Below, piece by piece: positions 1 through 10,422 of a DNA stretch of 64,000 nt. The translations under genes were made by a program, and so were the position numbers. Source of the DNA: Chitinophagales bacterium (GTDB lineage: Bacteria; Bacteroidota; Bacteroidia; Chitinophagales; LD1); contig JAEUVA010000046.1 in assembly GCA_016787045.1 (NCBI GenBank), positions 62,001-126,000 on the forward strand, given 5' to 3'. The notes beneath the pieces were generated by a model. That model saw nothing but the letters and a program-made list of their open reading frames with translations. It was not told the DNA's origin and ran no database searches. Positions within the stretch are counted from its first letter, which is position 1, and each line of letters begins with the position of its first letter.

Positions 1-1688
1 TAAAAAACCGATTGAAGGCAATTGGCGTAAAGTGTATTAACAATGTGGTGGATATTACCAATTATATCTTACACGAATATGGCCAGCCGTTACACGCTTT
101 TGATGCGAAAAAAATTAATGGCAACAAAGTAGTGGTTAAAAAATTGCCGGAGGGCACAGTTTTTAAAACGTTAGACAATACAGATATAAAATTACATGCA
201 GATGACCTGATGATATGTGATGCTGAGGGTGGCATGTGCTTAGCAGGAGTGTATGGCGGTTTAAACAGCGGAGTTACAGACCAAACCACCGATATATTTT
301 TAGAGAGTGCTTACTTCTCTCCCACTGCTATACGTAAAACGAGTGCCCGTCATGGGCTGCGTACAGATGCTGCCACCCATTTTGAAAAAGGCACTGACCC
401 CAACAGTACTGTTGAGGCATTGAAAAATGCCATCATTCTACTTACAAAAGAGGCCGGAGCCCAAATTGCATCAACTATTATTGATATTTATCCATCATCT
501 GTAACCGGTTGGAGATTTGAAGTTTCGTTGAGCAGAATGTTGCGCTTAGCCGGATTTGACATACCGGTAAATACAATCAAAAACATTTTACAGCACTTAG
601 AAATTACTATTGAAAAAGAGGATGGCGATGTTTGGTATTTGCATGTTCCGGCTTTTAAAACAGATGTGAAACGCGAGGCAGATGTAGTAGAGGAAGTTTT
701 GCGCATTTATGGATACAATAGTTTTACACTACCTAAAGCTGTAAAATCCTCTTTAGAGTTTTCACCGGCTGTTAATGCCATTAAAACAGAAAACTCCATT
801 GCTGATTTACTGAGTGGATTTGGACTCAATGAGGTTTGGACCAACTCTGTATCACAATCTAAGTTTGTAAACAATGATGAGGAGAAAAGTGAGTTAGTTG
901 TTTTACTCAACAGCCAAACAGCCGAACTGGATTCCCTTCGCGGCTCTTTGCTCTATTCGGGTTTAGAGGTTATTGCTCATAATCAAAACCATCAGCAAAG
1001 TGATTTGCGTTTTTATGAGTTTGGAAAAGTGTACGCTAAAAGTAATGACAATTACAGCGAGAAAAAAGAGTTAAGCATTTTTATTACAGGCAAAAATTTT
1101 GAAGAAAACTGGATAGGTAAGAGTGAGCAGTACAACTTTTACCATTTGAAAAATATAGTTCTGCAGGTCTTCGGAAAGTTGGGCTACGCTCTACCGATAG
1201 CCACTGAATTTGAACACAAAAATTTCAGCTACGCTTTGCAGTTAAAAATTGAAGATGAAACCGTAGCTGCTTTTGGTGCTGTAAGTTCGCGTTTGCTGAA
1301 ACAGTTTGATATAAAACGCGAAGTGTTTTATGCCAACGTTAACTGGGCTTACTTATTAGAAAAATCACAGTATGCTAAAACTTCGTTCAAAGAGCTGCCT
1401 AAGTTTCCTGCTGTTCGCAGAGATTTAGCTATGATTTTGAATAGCGACATTACGTTTGAGCAAATAGAAAAAATTGCACAGCGTGAATCTAAAAAGCTGT
1501 TGCGCGAAGTATCATTGTTTGACGTGTACAAAGGCGATAAAATACAAGCCGGCAAAAAGAGCTATGCGGTAAGTTTTGTTTTTCAGCATGAAGATAAAAC
1601 ACTTACAGATGCTGAAATTGAGAAAACAATGAGCCGCCTAATGGGCAAGTTGGAATCTGAATTGAATGCTGAAATCAGAAAATCATAA
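1..1688 (+). CDS. pheT: Phenylalanine--tRNA ligase beta subunit, 5'-truncated by window edge
   Basis: Charges tRNA-Phe with phenylalanine as part of the cytoplasmic alpha2beta2 PheST enzyme. The frame is open through the left edge, so the TTG at 12 is not a real start. PheT is usually near 800 residues; about 560 are visible and roughly 240 N-terminal residues (tRNA-binding EMAP-like domain and start of B3/B4) lie outside. Visible in order: the B3/B4 segment with INNVVDITNY and GQPLHAFD, a B5 domain near fragment residues 163-230, the catalytic-like core, and a C-terminal FDX-ACB anticodon-binding domain with FPAVRRDLAMIL. It ends 7 bp before the convergent SCO gene. The assignment is secure from these motifs. 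Confidence 0.96.
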   Translation, partial: KNRLKAIGVKCINNVVDITNYILHEYGQPLHAFDAKKINGNKVVVKKLPEGTVFKTLDNTDIKLHADDLMICDAEGGMCLAGVYGGLNSGVTDQTTDIFLESAYFSPTAIRKTSARHGLRTDAATHFEKGTDPNSTVEALKNAIILLTKEAGAQIASTIIDIYPSSVTGWRFEVSLSRMLRLAGFDIPVNTIKNILQHLEITIEKEDGDVWYLHVPAFKTDVKREADVVEEVLRIYGYNSFTLPKAVKSSLEFSPAVNAIKTENSIADLLSGFGLNEVWTNSVSQSKFVNNDEEKSELVVLLNSQTAELDSLRGSLLYSGLEVIAHNQNHQQSDLRFYEFGKVYAKSNDNYSEKKELSIFITGKNFEENWIGKSEQYNFYHLKNIVLQVFGKLGYALPIATEFEHKNFSYALQLKIEDETVAAFGAVSSRLLKQFDIKREVFYANVNWAYLLEKSQYAKTSFKELPKFPAVRRDLAMILNSDITFEQIEKIAQRESKKLLREVSLFDVYKGDKIQAGKKSYAVSFVFQHEDKTLTDAEIEKTMSRLMGKLESELNAEIRKS

Positions 1689-1695
1689 CCGGGCT

Positions 1696-2310
1696 TTACT
1701 CCTGAAGTAGCACATCCATATCTGCCAACAACTGAGTAACACTCTTTTCATCGGTACCTTCGTAGTAACCACGAATTTTTCCTTTACCATCTATTAGTAC
1801 AAACTTTCCGTTGTGCGCATAGCCACCGGGAGCATCTTCATCGGGTGAGGCGTATATCATTAGGCGCTCTGCCATTTGGTAAACCAATTCTTTGTTGCCG
1901 GTTAAAAAATGCCATGTACGGCTATCAGGCACACCTAACTTTTGCGAATAAATCTTTAATCGTTGCACAGAATCGCGTTGAGGATCTATGCTAAATGAAA
2001 GTAATTTTACGCTTTCATTTTGCTTATATTTTTCATATATCCGTAGCATTTGAGTTTTCATGCGTGGGCAAATGCTTGGGCAAGAGCAAAAAAAGAAATC
2101 AGCCACAGATACTTTCCCTTTCACTAACTTTTCTGATATAATTATGCTGTCCTGATTCAACAAATTGAATTGAGCATATCCAGGATAGATAGTATCTCCA
2201 TTTTCAGCTATGACAGGGGCGTCAATTACAGGTAGCTTTTTGCTTTTAAACAACTGGCAACTGCTCATTAACATCAGGCAGCCAAATGCCGCTGCCACAA
2301 ACATCTTCAT
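1696..2310 (-). CDS. SCO1/SenC-family copper-binding lipoprotein
   Basis: A 204-residue thioredoxin-fold protein of the SCO family, whose members deliver copper to, or reduce, the CuA site of cytochrome c oxidase. The copper/redox motif is visible as CPSIC (C77, C81), with the distal conserved histidine at about H166 in YAHNGKF. The N-terminus is a lipoprotein signal with lipobox LMSSC (C18), so it should be membrane anchored facing the periplasm. An extra Cys (C75) sits just before the motif. The Gfo/Idh gene lies 39 bp upstream on the same strand, so co-transcription is possible. No oxidase genes are adjacent, so its partner is inferred from the family only. Confidence 0.88.
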   Translation of the reverse strand: MKMFVAAAFGCLMLMSSCQLFKSKKLPVIDAPVIAENGDTIYPGYAQFNLLNQDSIIISEKLVKGKVSVADFFFCSCPSICPRMKTQMLRIYEKYKQNESVKLLSFSIDPQRDSVQRLKIYSQKLGVPDSRTWHFLTGNKELVYQMAERLMIYASPDEDAPGGYAHNGKFVLIDGKGKIRGYYEGTDEKSVTQLLADMDVLLQE

Positions 2311-2349
2311 GGTAAAAAATTTATTATAGGGCTAAAGTAGTTCGTTCCG

Positions 2350-3351
2350 CTACTTCTTTACTATCAACTGTGCGTTGATTTTATCTAGAATTTGTTGTGC
2401 CAAATGCATGGCTTTGTAACCATCTTCTACACTTACCGGAACCGGCTTGTTCTGGATGATAGATTTATGAAAGAGTTCTAACTCTAATTTAATGGCATTT
2501 ACATCTTTCTTTTCAATAGTTTCAAAAGTGATGTACTTCTTGGTGTTATCAGCCAGTTCAACTTCCAAATGTCTTTGTTCGCCATCGGGCATATAAGGTG
2601 CTTTGTCCTCTATGCGAAATACATCGCTTTTTTTCTTCAAAAAGTCAATACTGATGTAGGCACCCGGTTGAAAGATGCGCATTTTCCGCATGCTCTTTAC
2701 ACTCACCCGGCTGGCAGTTACGTTGGCTACACAGCCGTTGTCAAACTCAATACGTGCATTGGCTATATCCGGACTCTTGCTGAGAATAGCCACACCACTC
2801 GCGCTAATCTTTTTCACGTTTCCTTTCACCAAACTTAAAATGATGTCTATATCGTGTATCATCAAATCGAGCACCACACTTACATCTGTACCGCGCGGGT
2901 TAAACTCAGCCAAGCGGTGTACCTCTATAAATAACGGCTTAATGTGCTTTTTATCTAGCGATAAAATGGCAGGATTAAACCGCTCCACATGACCTACCAT
3001 TGCTTTCACCCTCGCCTCATCAACGAGCAGCATAAGGTCGTGCGCTTCTTTTACTGTGGCGGCCAATGGCTTTTCAATGAAAATATGTTTGCCTTGCTTA
3101 ATGGCTTCTTTGGCCAATTGAAAATGTGTGGTAGTGGTAGATACAATATCCAGCGCATCGCATTGCTCTATCAACTTTTTGGCGCTGTCAAAACGCTTAA
3201 CTCTATACTCAGATTCTGCACGGGCTGCATTCTTATCGTCCGGGTCGTAAAAGCCCACAATTTCAAACCCGGTTAACTCTTGGAGCAACTTCAGGTGTAT
3301 CTTACCCAAGTGCCCAACTCCCAATAAACCAATGCGAACTATTTTTGCCAT
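2350..3351 (-). CDS. Gfo/Idh/MocA family oxidoreductase
   Basis: A 333-residue NAD(P)-dependent oxidoreductase. The N-terminal Rossmann fold shows GVGHLG (11-16), and the family EKP motif is at 93-95 (EKPLA). The C-terminal half has the alpha/beta substrate domain, including MIHDIDIILSL, which carries the histidine and aspartate typical of the catalytic region. Members act on sugars, inositols, biliverdin or sugar nucleotides, and the substrate cannot be read from the sequence. It is divergent from the prenyltransferase (about 120 bp apart) and precedes the SCO gene on the same strand. Length and motifs are normal for the family. Confidence 0.85.
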   Translation of the reverse strand: MAKIVRIGLLGVGHLGKIHLKLLQELTGFEIVGFYDPDDKNAARAESEYRVKRFDSAKKLIEQCDALDIVSTTTTHFQLAKEAIKQGKHIFIEKPLAATVKEAHDLMLLVDEARVKAMVGHVERFNPAILSLDKKHIKPLFIEVHRLAEFNPRGTDVSVVLDLMIHDIDIILSLVKGNVKKISASGVAILSKSPDIANARIEFDNGCVANVTASRVSVKSMRKMRIFQPGAYISIDFLKKKSDVFRIEDKAPYMPDGEQRHLEVELADNTKKYITFETIEKKDVNAIKLELELFHKSIIQNKPVPVSVEDGYKAMHLAQQILDKINAQLIVKK

Positions 3352-3471
3352 GTACCGAAACGAAAGTACACGCAGTGAACACTTTTACTAATGCTACCCT
3401 AAACAGGTTGTTAAAGCCAAACTGTGGATTGTTAGTTATAGTTGACAATAAAATGTTTTCATCTTCACGCC

Positions 3472-4437
3472 ATGATGCAAAAAATACGCTTGTGGGCTAG
3501 TTTTTTTCGGGTATGGAATTTGGCCATACTCGCGCTGATGCTGGTGCTATTTTATCAGTACATAATTGTGCCAAACCACATCAATCAACTCTACACAAAA
3601 CTTTTACCGCTTACCAACTTTGACTTTGCTCTCTTTGTTTTATCGGTAGTGCTGGTGGCGGCTGCCGGTAACATTATTAACGATTACTACGATTATGATT
3701 TGGATAGCGAGTACAAGCCACACCGTGCCTTACCGCAGGGGTTAGTATCTTTAAATACCGCTTTCTACCTGCATGCTGCATTCGCTATTGTCGGTATCTG
3801 CATGGGCTTCTACTTAGGTTACGGCTACGGTGTAAGTCAGGCAGGGTATGTATATATTTTGGCTACACTGCTACTGTACTTGTATGCTGCCTATCTTAAA
3901 AAGATTGTATTTGTGGGTAATCTAGTTGTGGCGCTGCTTACCACCATGCCCTTGTTGCTCCTTTTTTTGTTTGAACTAAAATTTCTTGGCACCGTGCAAT
4001 TTGAGTTTACACCAAGGGTATCGGGGGTGCTGCGCAATGCGGTCATCTTTTATGCTGGGTTTGCATTTTTAACCAATCTTGCACGCGAAATTGTAAAAGA
4101 CATTGAGGATAAAAAAGGGGATGAACAACATGGTATTAAAACTATAGCGGTGCAATACGGTGAAATGGTTGCAAAACTAATGGCGGCACTCGTACTACTC
4201 ATTATGCTTGCTGCGCTGTGCTATTTTATGAAGGGCTTTTGGGATATGAATGCGATGAAAGAATTTTTCTATTTATTGGCCTTAATCGTTATGCCAACCG
4301 GAATAGTTATCGCGTTGCTGTTTACTGCAAACAGCGAAAAGCAACTGGCACTAGTTAGTGTGTTACTAAAAATTATCATGCTTTTTGGCATACTAAGTAT
4401 GGTAGCATTTTACTATTTCAATTTACCCAACGCTTGA
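3472..4437 (+). CDS. UbiA-type prenyltransferase (geranylgeranylglycerol-phosphate synthase-like)
   Basis: A polytopic membrane prenyltransferase of about 321 residues. Both aspartate-rich Mg-diphosphate motifs are present: NDYYDYDLD near residue 70 and DIEDKKGD near residue 205, separated by several hydrophobic helices. UbiA enzymes transfer a prenyl chain to an aromatic ring or, in the DGGGP-synthase-like group common in Bacteroidota annotations, to a glycerol-phosphate lipid; which applies here is uncertain. I chose the ATG at 3472 over a TTG at 3442 because the latter adds ten non-family residues. The acyl-CoA dehydrogenase gene follows after 34 bp on the same strand. Confidence 0.82.
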   Translation: MMQKIRLWASFFRVWNLAILALMLVLFYQYIIVPNHINQLYTKLLPLTNFDFALFVLSVVLVAAAGNIINDYYDYDLDSEYKPHRALPQGLVSLNTAFYLHAAFAIVGICMGFYLGYGYGVSQAGYVYILATLLLYLYAAYLKKIVFVGNLVVALLTTMPLLLLFLFELKFLGTVQFEFTPRVSGVLRNAVIFYAGFAFLTNLAREIVKDIEDKKGDEQHGIKTIAVQYGEMVAKLMAALVLLIMLAALCYFMKGFWDMNAMKEFFYLLALIVMPTGIVIALLFTANSEKQLALVSVLLKIIMLFGILSMVAFYYFNLPNA

Positions 4438-4471
4438 ATCATGCGGTCTTTTTAATAATTTGGCGATTGAT

Positions 4472-5332
4472 ATGTTAGAGATTAAAAAAGTAGGAATTGC
4501 AGGTGCAGGAGCCATGGGCTTAGGCATAGCTCAAGTGTTTGCCCAAAACAACTTTGGGGTAGTTTTGTACGACTCTGCTGATAAACAAATCGAAAAAGCA
4601 AAAAAGGAGATTGAAAAAAATCTGGATGTAGCAGTAAGCAAAGGTAAACTCACCGCTAATGCAAAAGCGGATACACTGCAACGCATTCACTTTAGCACAT
4701 CTATAAGCTCACTGGTTGCCGACCTAATCATTGAAGCCATTGTAGAAAAACTTGAACCCAAGCAATCTTTACTCCAGACCATTGCTGCTCAAAATTCTGA
4801 AGAAACTATACTCACCAGCAACACCTCTTCTATCCCCATCACCCGTATTGCTAAAGGCATTGTTAACCCCTCGCGCATAGCCGGATTACATTTTTTTAAT
4901 CCGGCACACTTAATGAAATTAGTGGAAGTAATAGCAGCTGCTGAAACTTCTTCTGAAACCATTCAAACACTCTCTGCATTAGTTTTAAAAATTGGCAAAA
5001 CACCGGTAGTATGCAAAGACTCCCCGGGATTTATTGTTAACCGCGTGGCTCGGCACTACTATGTAGAGAGTTTAAAAGCATTAGAAGAAAAAACCGCTAC
5101 TCAAGAAAATATTGATGCGCTGATGGAGAGTGCGGGATTTAAACTTGGGCCATTTAAGTTAATGGATATGGTAGGCAACGACATTAACTTTGCCGTTACT
5201 TCATCGCTCTTTGACTCCTTTCATCAAGACCCAAAATTTCGCCCATCGCGCATACAGCAGCAAAAAGTAGATGCGGGGCATTTAGGCCAAAAAACGGGCA
5301 AGGGCTTTTACGATTACAACTCTACCTTATGA
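4472..5332 (+). CDS. 3-hydroxyacyl-CoA (3-hydroxybutyryl-CoA) dehydrogenase
   Basis: A soluble NAD-dependent enzyme of 286 residues that interconverts 3-hydroxyacyl-CoA and 3-oxoacyl-CoA, the size of single-domain Hbd/PaaH proteins. The dinucleotide motif GAGAMG is at residues 11-16, and HFFNPAHLMKLVEVI carries the catalytic His and Asn region. The C-terminal dimerisation domain ends with GHLGQKTGKGFYDY, the usual family ending. The ATG at 4472 is preferred to a TTG at 4460. The gene overlaps the next by ATGA, so translational coupling is likely. Substrate chain length is not determined. Confidence 0.92.
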   Translation: MLEIKKVGIAGAGAMGLGIAQVFAQNNFGVVLYDSADKQIEKAKKEIEKNLDVAVSKGKLTANAKADTLQRIHFSTSISSLVADLIIEAIVEKLEPKQSLLQTIAAQNSEETILTSNTSSIPITRIAKGIVNPSRIAGLHFFNPAHLMKLVEVIAAAETSSETIQTLSALVLKIGKTPVVCKDSPGFIVNRVARHYYVESLKALEEKTATQENIDALMESAGFKLGPFKLMDMVGNDINFAVTSSLFDSFHQDPKFRPSRIQQQKVDAGHLGQKTGKGFYDYNSTL

Positions 5333-5793
5333 TTGAAAAATACAAACAACTACAATTGTTGCATCGCGCTTTATGTGGTGGTGTGGCATTGTTTATGGTA
5401 TTTGCATCATTTTTAAAACTCAAAGGTATGCTGCCATTTGCCGGTACAGACCAAGTAGAAATTTTTAGCGGTGTTGGAGTACTAGTTTTTTTCGCAACAG
5501 CAATTGCTTCGCGTATGATGTATTCAAATCAATTACAAACCATTGACCAATCTTTGCCTGCCGAACAAAAATTAGATGCCTATAGAGGTGCTTTCATTAT
5601 CAGAATTTCTCTACTTGAGGGTGGCACTATTATTAACCTTTTGATGTTTATGCTCAAAGCTTCTTGGTTGAGTTTAGGTGTTTGTTTTCTGGGGTTAGTG
5701 TTAATGCTCATTAGCAGACCAGATGTAGTTACGCTTCGCGAAGCGCTTCACCTATCGGCCGATGAACAAGCCGAGCTATCTGGCGCATTATGA
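5329..5793 (+). CDS. Unrecognised four-helix membrane protein
   Basis: A 154-residue protein I do not recognise. Four hydrophobic segments are visible at roughly residues 15-30, 45-62, 95-112 and 114-130, with a charged loop (about 65-92) between the second and third. It has no signal peptide cleavage site or catalytic motif that I can see. It overlaps the dehydrogenase upstream (ATGA, 4 bp) and the BASS transporter downstream (4 bp), so it is almost certainly translated as the middle gene of a three-gene unit. A role connected to the neighbouring transporter is only a guess. Confidence 0.72.
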   Translation: MIEKYKQLQLLHRALCGGVALFMVFASFLKLKGMLPFAGTDQVEIFSGVGVLVFFATAIASRMMYSNQLQTIDQSLPAEQKLDAYRGAFIIRISLLEGGTIINLLMFMLKASWLSLGVCFLGLVLMLISRPDVVTLREALHLSADEQAELSGAL

Positions 5794-6650
5794 ACTCGGC
5801 CACTATCACCACTGTTATTATGCCCTTTGCATTGGGCATTATCATGCTTGGCTTAGGGTTGAGTTTAACTGTTGATGACTTTAAGCGTGTGGCTCTTTAC
5901 CCTAAGGCAGTTTTCATTGGCCTCTGCTGCCAAATGCTTCTGTTACCGGCTGTATGCTTTTTGATTGCAAAACTATTTGCACTATCACCGGTTATGGCTG
6001 TTGGATTAATGCTGCTGGCTGCATCTCCGGGTGGGGCAATGGCCAACTTATATTCTCACTTAGCAAAGGGCGATGTGGCACTCAACGTTACCCTCACGGC
6101 AGTTAACAGCTTACTCACCATATTTAGTATTCCCATTATAGTTAATTTATCGCTGGCATACTTTATGGGCTCTGACCAATACATTCCATTACAGTTTAAA
6201 AAAGTTTTAGAAGTGTTTATGATTGTGCTTATCCCGGTGGGTATTGGCATGATTTTGCACAACAGGTTTCCTGCTCTATCTAAGAAAATGGAGAAACCCG
6301 TAAAGATTGCTTCTGCATTTATACTGGCATTAGTAATTATTGCGGCAACGCTCAAAGAAAAACAAAACATGGGTGCCTATTTTGCACAAGTGGGCTTTGC
6401 CGCTCTGCTGTTTAATATAGTGAGTATGAGTACCGGATACTTTATTTCCAAATGGTTCAAACTTCCTGAAAAACAAAGCATATCTATTGCCATGGAAATA
6501 GGCATTCACAATGGCACATTAGCCATTTTTATTGCACTGAATGCACTTCAAAATTCCGCTATGGCTATACCTGCTGCGGTGTATAGCTTAATGATGTTTT
6601 TTACGGCTGCTGCGTTTGGCTTTTTGGTGAACTACCGCAGAAGTCAATAA
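5790..6650 (+). CDS. Bile acid:sodium symporter (BASS) family transporter
   Basis: A 286-residue inner-membrane protein with about nine to ten hydrophobic helices. Family signatures are AASPGGAMANLYSHLAKGD near residue 75-93, which is part of the sodium-binding crossover, and MEIGIHNGTLAIFIAL in the C-terminal half, matching the second crossover. BASS proteins use sodium to import bile acids, pyruvate, pantothenate or other organic anions; nothing here identifies the substrate. It is the last gene of the overlapping run from 4472. The frame ends 64 bp before tRNA-Leu. Confidence 0.88.
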   Translation: MNSATITTVIMPFALGIIMLGLGLSLTVDDFKRVALYPKAVFIGLCCQMLLLPAVCFLIAKLFALSPVMAVGLMLLAASPGGAMANLYSHLAKGDVALNVTLTAVNSLLTIFSIPIIVNLSLAYFMGSDQYIPLQFKKVLEVFMIVLIPVGIGMILHNRFPALSKKMEKPVKIASAFILALVIIAATLKEKQNMGAYFAQVGFAALLFNIVSMSTGYFISKWFKLPEKQSISIAMEIGIHNGTLAIFIALNALQNSAMAIPAAVYSLMMFFTAAAFGFLVNYRRSQ

Positions 6651-6714
6651 TTTTTTTTGTTTTGCACCTCTCTGAAACGGAAGTGTTTTTTGCTGTTGCA
6701 AAAAATGTTTACAA

Positions 6715-6796
6715 GCCCGGGTGGCGAAATTGGTAGACGCGCTCGTTTCAGGTGCGAGAGCCGCAAGGTGTGGGGGTTCGAGTCCCTTCCCGGGCA
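6715..6796 (+). tRNA. tRNA-Leu (CAG)
   Basis: Acceptor arms GCCCGGG (6715-6721) and CCCGGGC (6789-6795) pair perfectly and the discriminator is A6796. The anticodon stem CTCGT/GCGAG encloses the loop TTCAGGT, giving anticodon CAG. The long variable arm and the TTCGAGTCC T-loop are typical of tRNA-Leu. CCA is not encoded. Confidence 0.97.
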
Positions 6797-6803
6797 CAAA
6801 CTG

Positions 6804-6844
6804 ATTAGCTAATTGGCCGTTTGTCAATTAGCTAATTTTATTTT
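6804..6844 (+). terminator. Intrinsic terminator after tRNA-Leu
   Basis: A perfect 12-bp inverted repeat, ATTAGCTAATTG (6804-6815) and CAATTAGCTAAT (6825-6836), with a 9-nt loop, runs into TTTTATTTT. It sits 8 nt after the tRNA and only a few bases before the start of the radical SAM gene, so it probably ends the tRNA transcript. Confidence 0.85.
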
Positions 6845-6850
6845 CGTGCT

Positions 6851-7870
6851 ATGGCATTTTTAGATGCATTGCATTTTTTATCTAATTTATCCGTAAGCAA
6901 AGTATGCAATGCTGTACTTGTTTATACTTCATTTTACTTAGCTAAGTGGCTACAAAAACCTATAGCTTGGGGAATGCCCTTCACTATTTCAGTTGAGCCC
7001 ACCACCAGCTGCAATCTTGGTTGCCCCGAATGCCCAAGTGGCTTGAAAAGTTTTACGCGCCCAACAGGTAATCTGGAGTTATCGCTTTACAAAAAATTAG
7101 TAGATGAAACACACCGTCACTTGCTGTACATGTACTTTTACTTTCAGGGAGAGCCGTACCTGCATCCTCAATTTTTAGAGATGGTGAAATATGCGTCTGA
7201 TAAAAAAATATATACCGTTACCAGTACAAATGCTCATTTTCTTACAGAGCGCAAAGCCCGAGAAACGGTGCAGAGTGGCCTAAGTCGTATTCTCATTTCC
7301 ATAGATGGTACCACACAAGATACATACGAGCAATATCGTATAGGTGGTACATTAGAGAAAGTGATTGAAGGCACAAAAAACCTTATTGCAGCCAAGCGAG
7401 AGTTAAAGTCTTCTACCCCGCATATTGTATTTCAGTTTTTGGTGGTAAAACCCAACGAACACCAAACCGAGGAAGTAAAAAAGTTGGCGGCTGAGTTGGG
7501 AGTAGATGAGGTAAAGTTTAAAACCGCCCAAATTTACGATTACAAAAACGGCCACGAACTTATTCCTACAGTTGCAGAATATTCAAGATATAAAAAAGCT
7601 GCTGACGGCACTTATCAAATCAAAAATGAACTCAAAAACCAGTGCTGGAAAATGTGGCACAGTAATGTAGTAACCTGGGATGGGAAGGTGGTTCCTTGTT
7701 GTTTTGACAAAGATGCGCAACATCAAATGGGCCATATCTCCACCAATTCCATAAGCGAGATATGGCATAACGAAGCGTACATTCAATTTCGCAAAAAACT
7801 AATTAGCGGCAGAAAGGAAATTGACATTTGCACCAATTGCAGCGAAGGCACAAAAGTGTGGGCAGATTAA
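6851..7870 (+). CDS. Radical SAM / SPASM domain protein
   Basis: A 339-residue protein with the radical SAM 4Fe-4S motif CNLGCPEC (C54, C58, C61). A C-terminal SPASM-type cysteine cluster is spread over CWKMW, VVPCCFD and CTNCSEG and would hold one or more auxiliary clusters. Such proteins often modify peptides or act in cofactor or sugar pathways. No precursor peptide is evident next to it, so the substrate is unknown. A hydrophobic stretch around residues 20-33 precedes the catalytic domain. It is separated from the tRNA-Leu by a terminator, so it needs its own promoter, for which there is little room. Confidence 0.9.
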   Translation: MAFLDALHFLSNLSVSKVCNAVLVYTSFYLAKWLQKPIAWGMPFTISVEPTTSCNLGCPECPSGLKSFTRPTGNLELSLYKKLVDETHRHLLYMYFYFQGEPYLHPQFLEMVKYASDKKIYTVTSTNAHFLTERKARETVQSGLSRILISIDGTTQDTYEQYRIGGTLEKVIEGTKNLIAAKRELKSSTPHIVFQFLVVKPNEHQTEEVKKLAAELGVDEVKFKTAQIYDYKNGHELIPTVAEYSRYKKAADGTYQIKNELKNQCWKMWHSNVVTWDGKVVPCCFDKDAQHQMGHISTNSISEIWHNEAYIQFRKKLISGRKEIDICTNCSEGTKVWAD

Positions 7871-7874
7871 TATG

Positions 7875-8291
7875 TTACCACCCCATGTTAGCTCTTAATT
7901 CTTTCCCAAGTGCTACTGCAAAAACCGCCCCTATCAGTATAGACATCAACCCCGAAAGCACAAAAAACCAAATCAGGCGGTTGATGGCTTTCTTCCAATC
8001 GTCAAGCAAGGCCATATCGCTTTTTATGGTTTTATGCATTTGGTAATAAAACCATACCAGTATAAAAGTTACTATAGCACCTACAGCTGCAATGCCGCCA
8101 ATTATCATTACCAATGGCATATCTACAGGGTTTTCTTCGGTTGCTTTTACAAATTCATTCAAAAGCCCTATAGAAAACGCGAGCGATGTAAGCAAACAGC
8201 CCGTAGCAAGCACTAACACCCAGCGGCTAAGTGCAATCAATTTTCCATATAATTTTTCGCTTACAACTTGATCGCTTAGCTCCTCCAACAT
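7875..8291 (-). CDS. Unrecognised small membrane protein (three helices)
   Basis: A 138-residue protein with an amphipathic charged N-terminus and three clear hydrophobic segments near residues 25-45, 60-84 and 108-128. A basic and acidic loop (KTIKSDMALLDDWKK) lies between the second and third. I recognise no domain. It is convergent with the radical SAM gene (4 bp gap) and divergent from gyrB (151 bp), so it stands alone. Reading-frame quality and membrane pattern support a real gene. Confidence 0.62.
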   Translation of the reverse strand: MLEELSDQVVSEKLYGKLIALSRWVLVLATGCLLTSLAFSIGLLNEFVKATEENPVDMPLVMIIGGIAAVGAIVTFILVWFYYQMHKTIKSDMALLDDWKKAINRLIWFFVLSGLMSILIGAVFAVALGKELRANMGW

Positions 8292-8427
8292 GCGGCAGAA
8301 TTAATACCCGAAATTAACCTACAATTCCAGTGTAAAAACCAAGCAAATTTGTGGGTACTTTTCCACATAAATTACACTAAAAATCAGTGCTTTTGGCGAG
8401 CTAAATGTTACATTCGCCAACCATTAA

Positions 8428-10422
<1,995 letters not shown>

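Noticed and set aside
8409-8416. TACATTCG upstream of gyrB as a -7 element
   Set aside because: The nearest TTTG is only 13 bp away, and nothing suitable lies at 17-23 bp.
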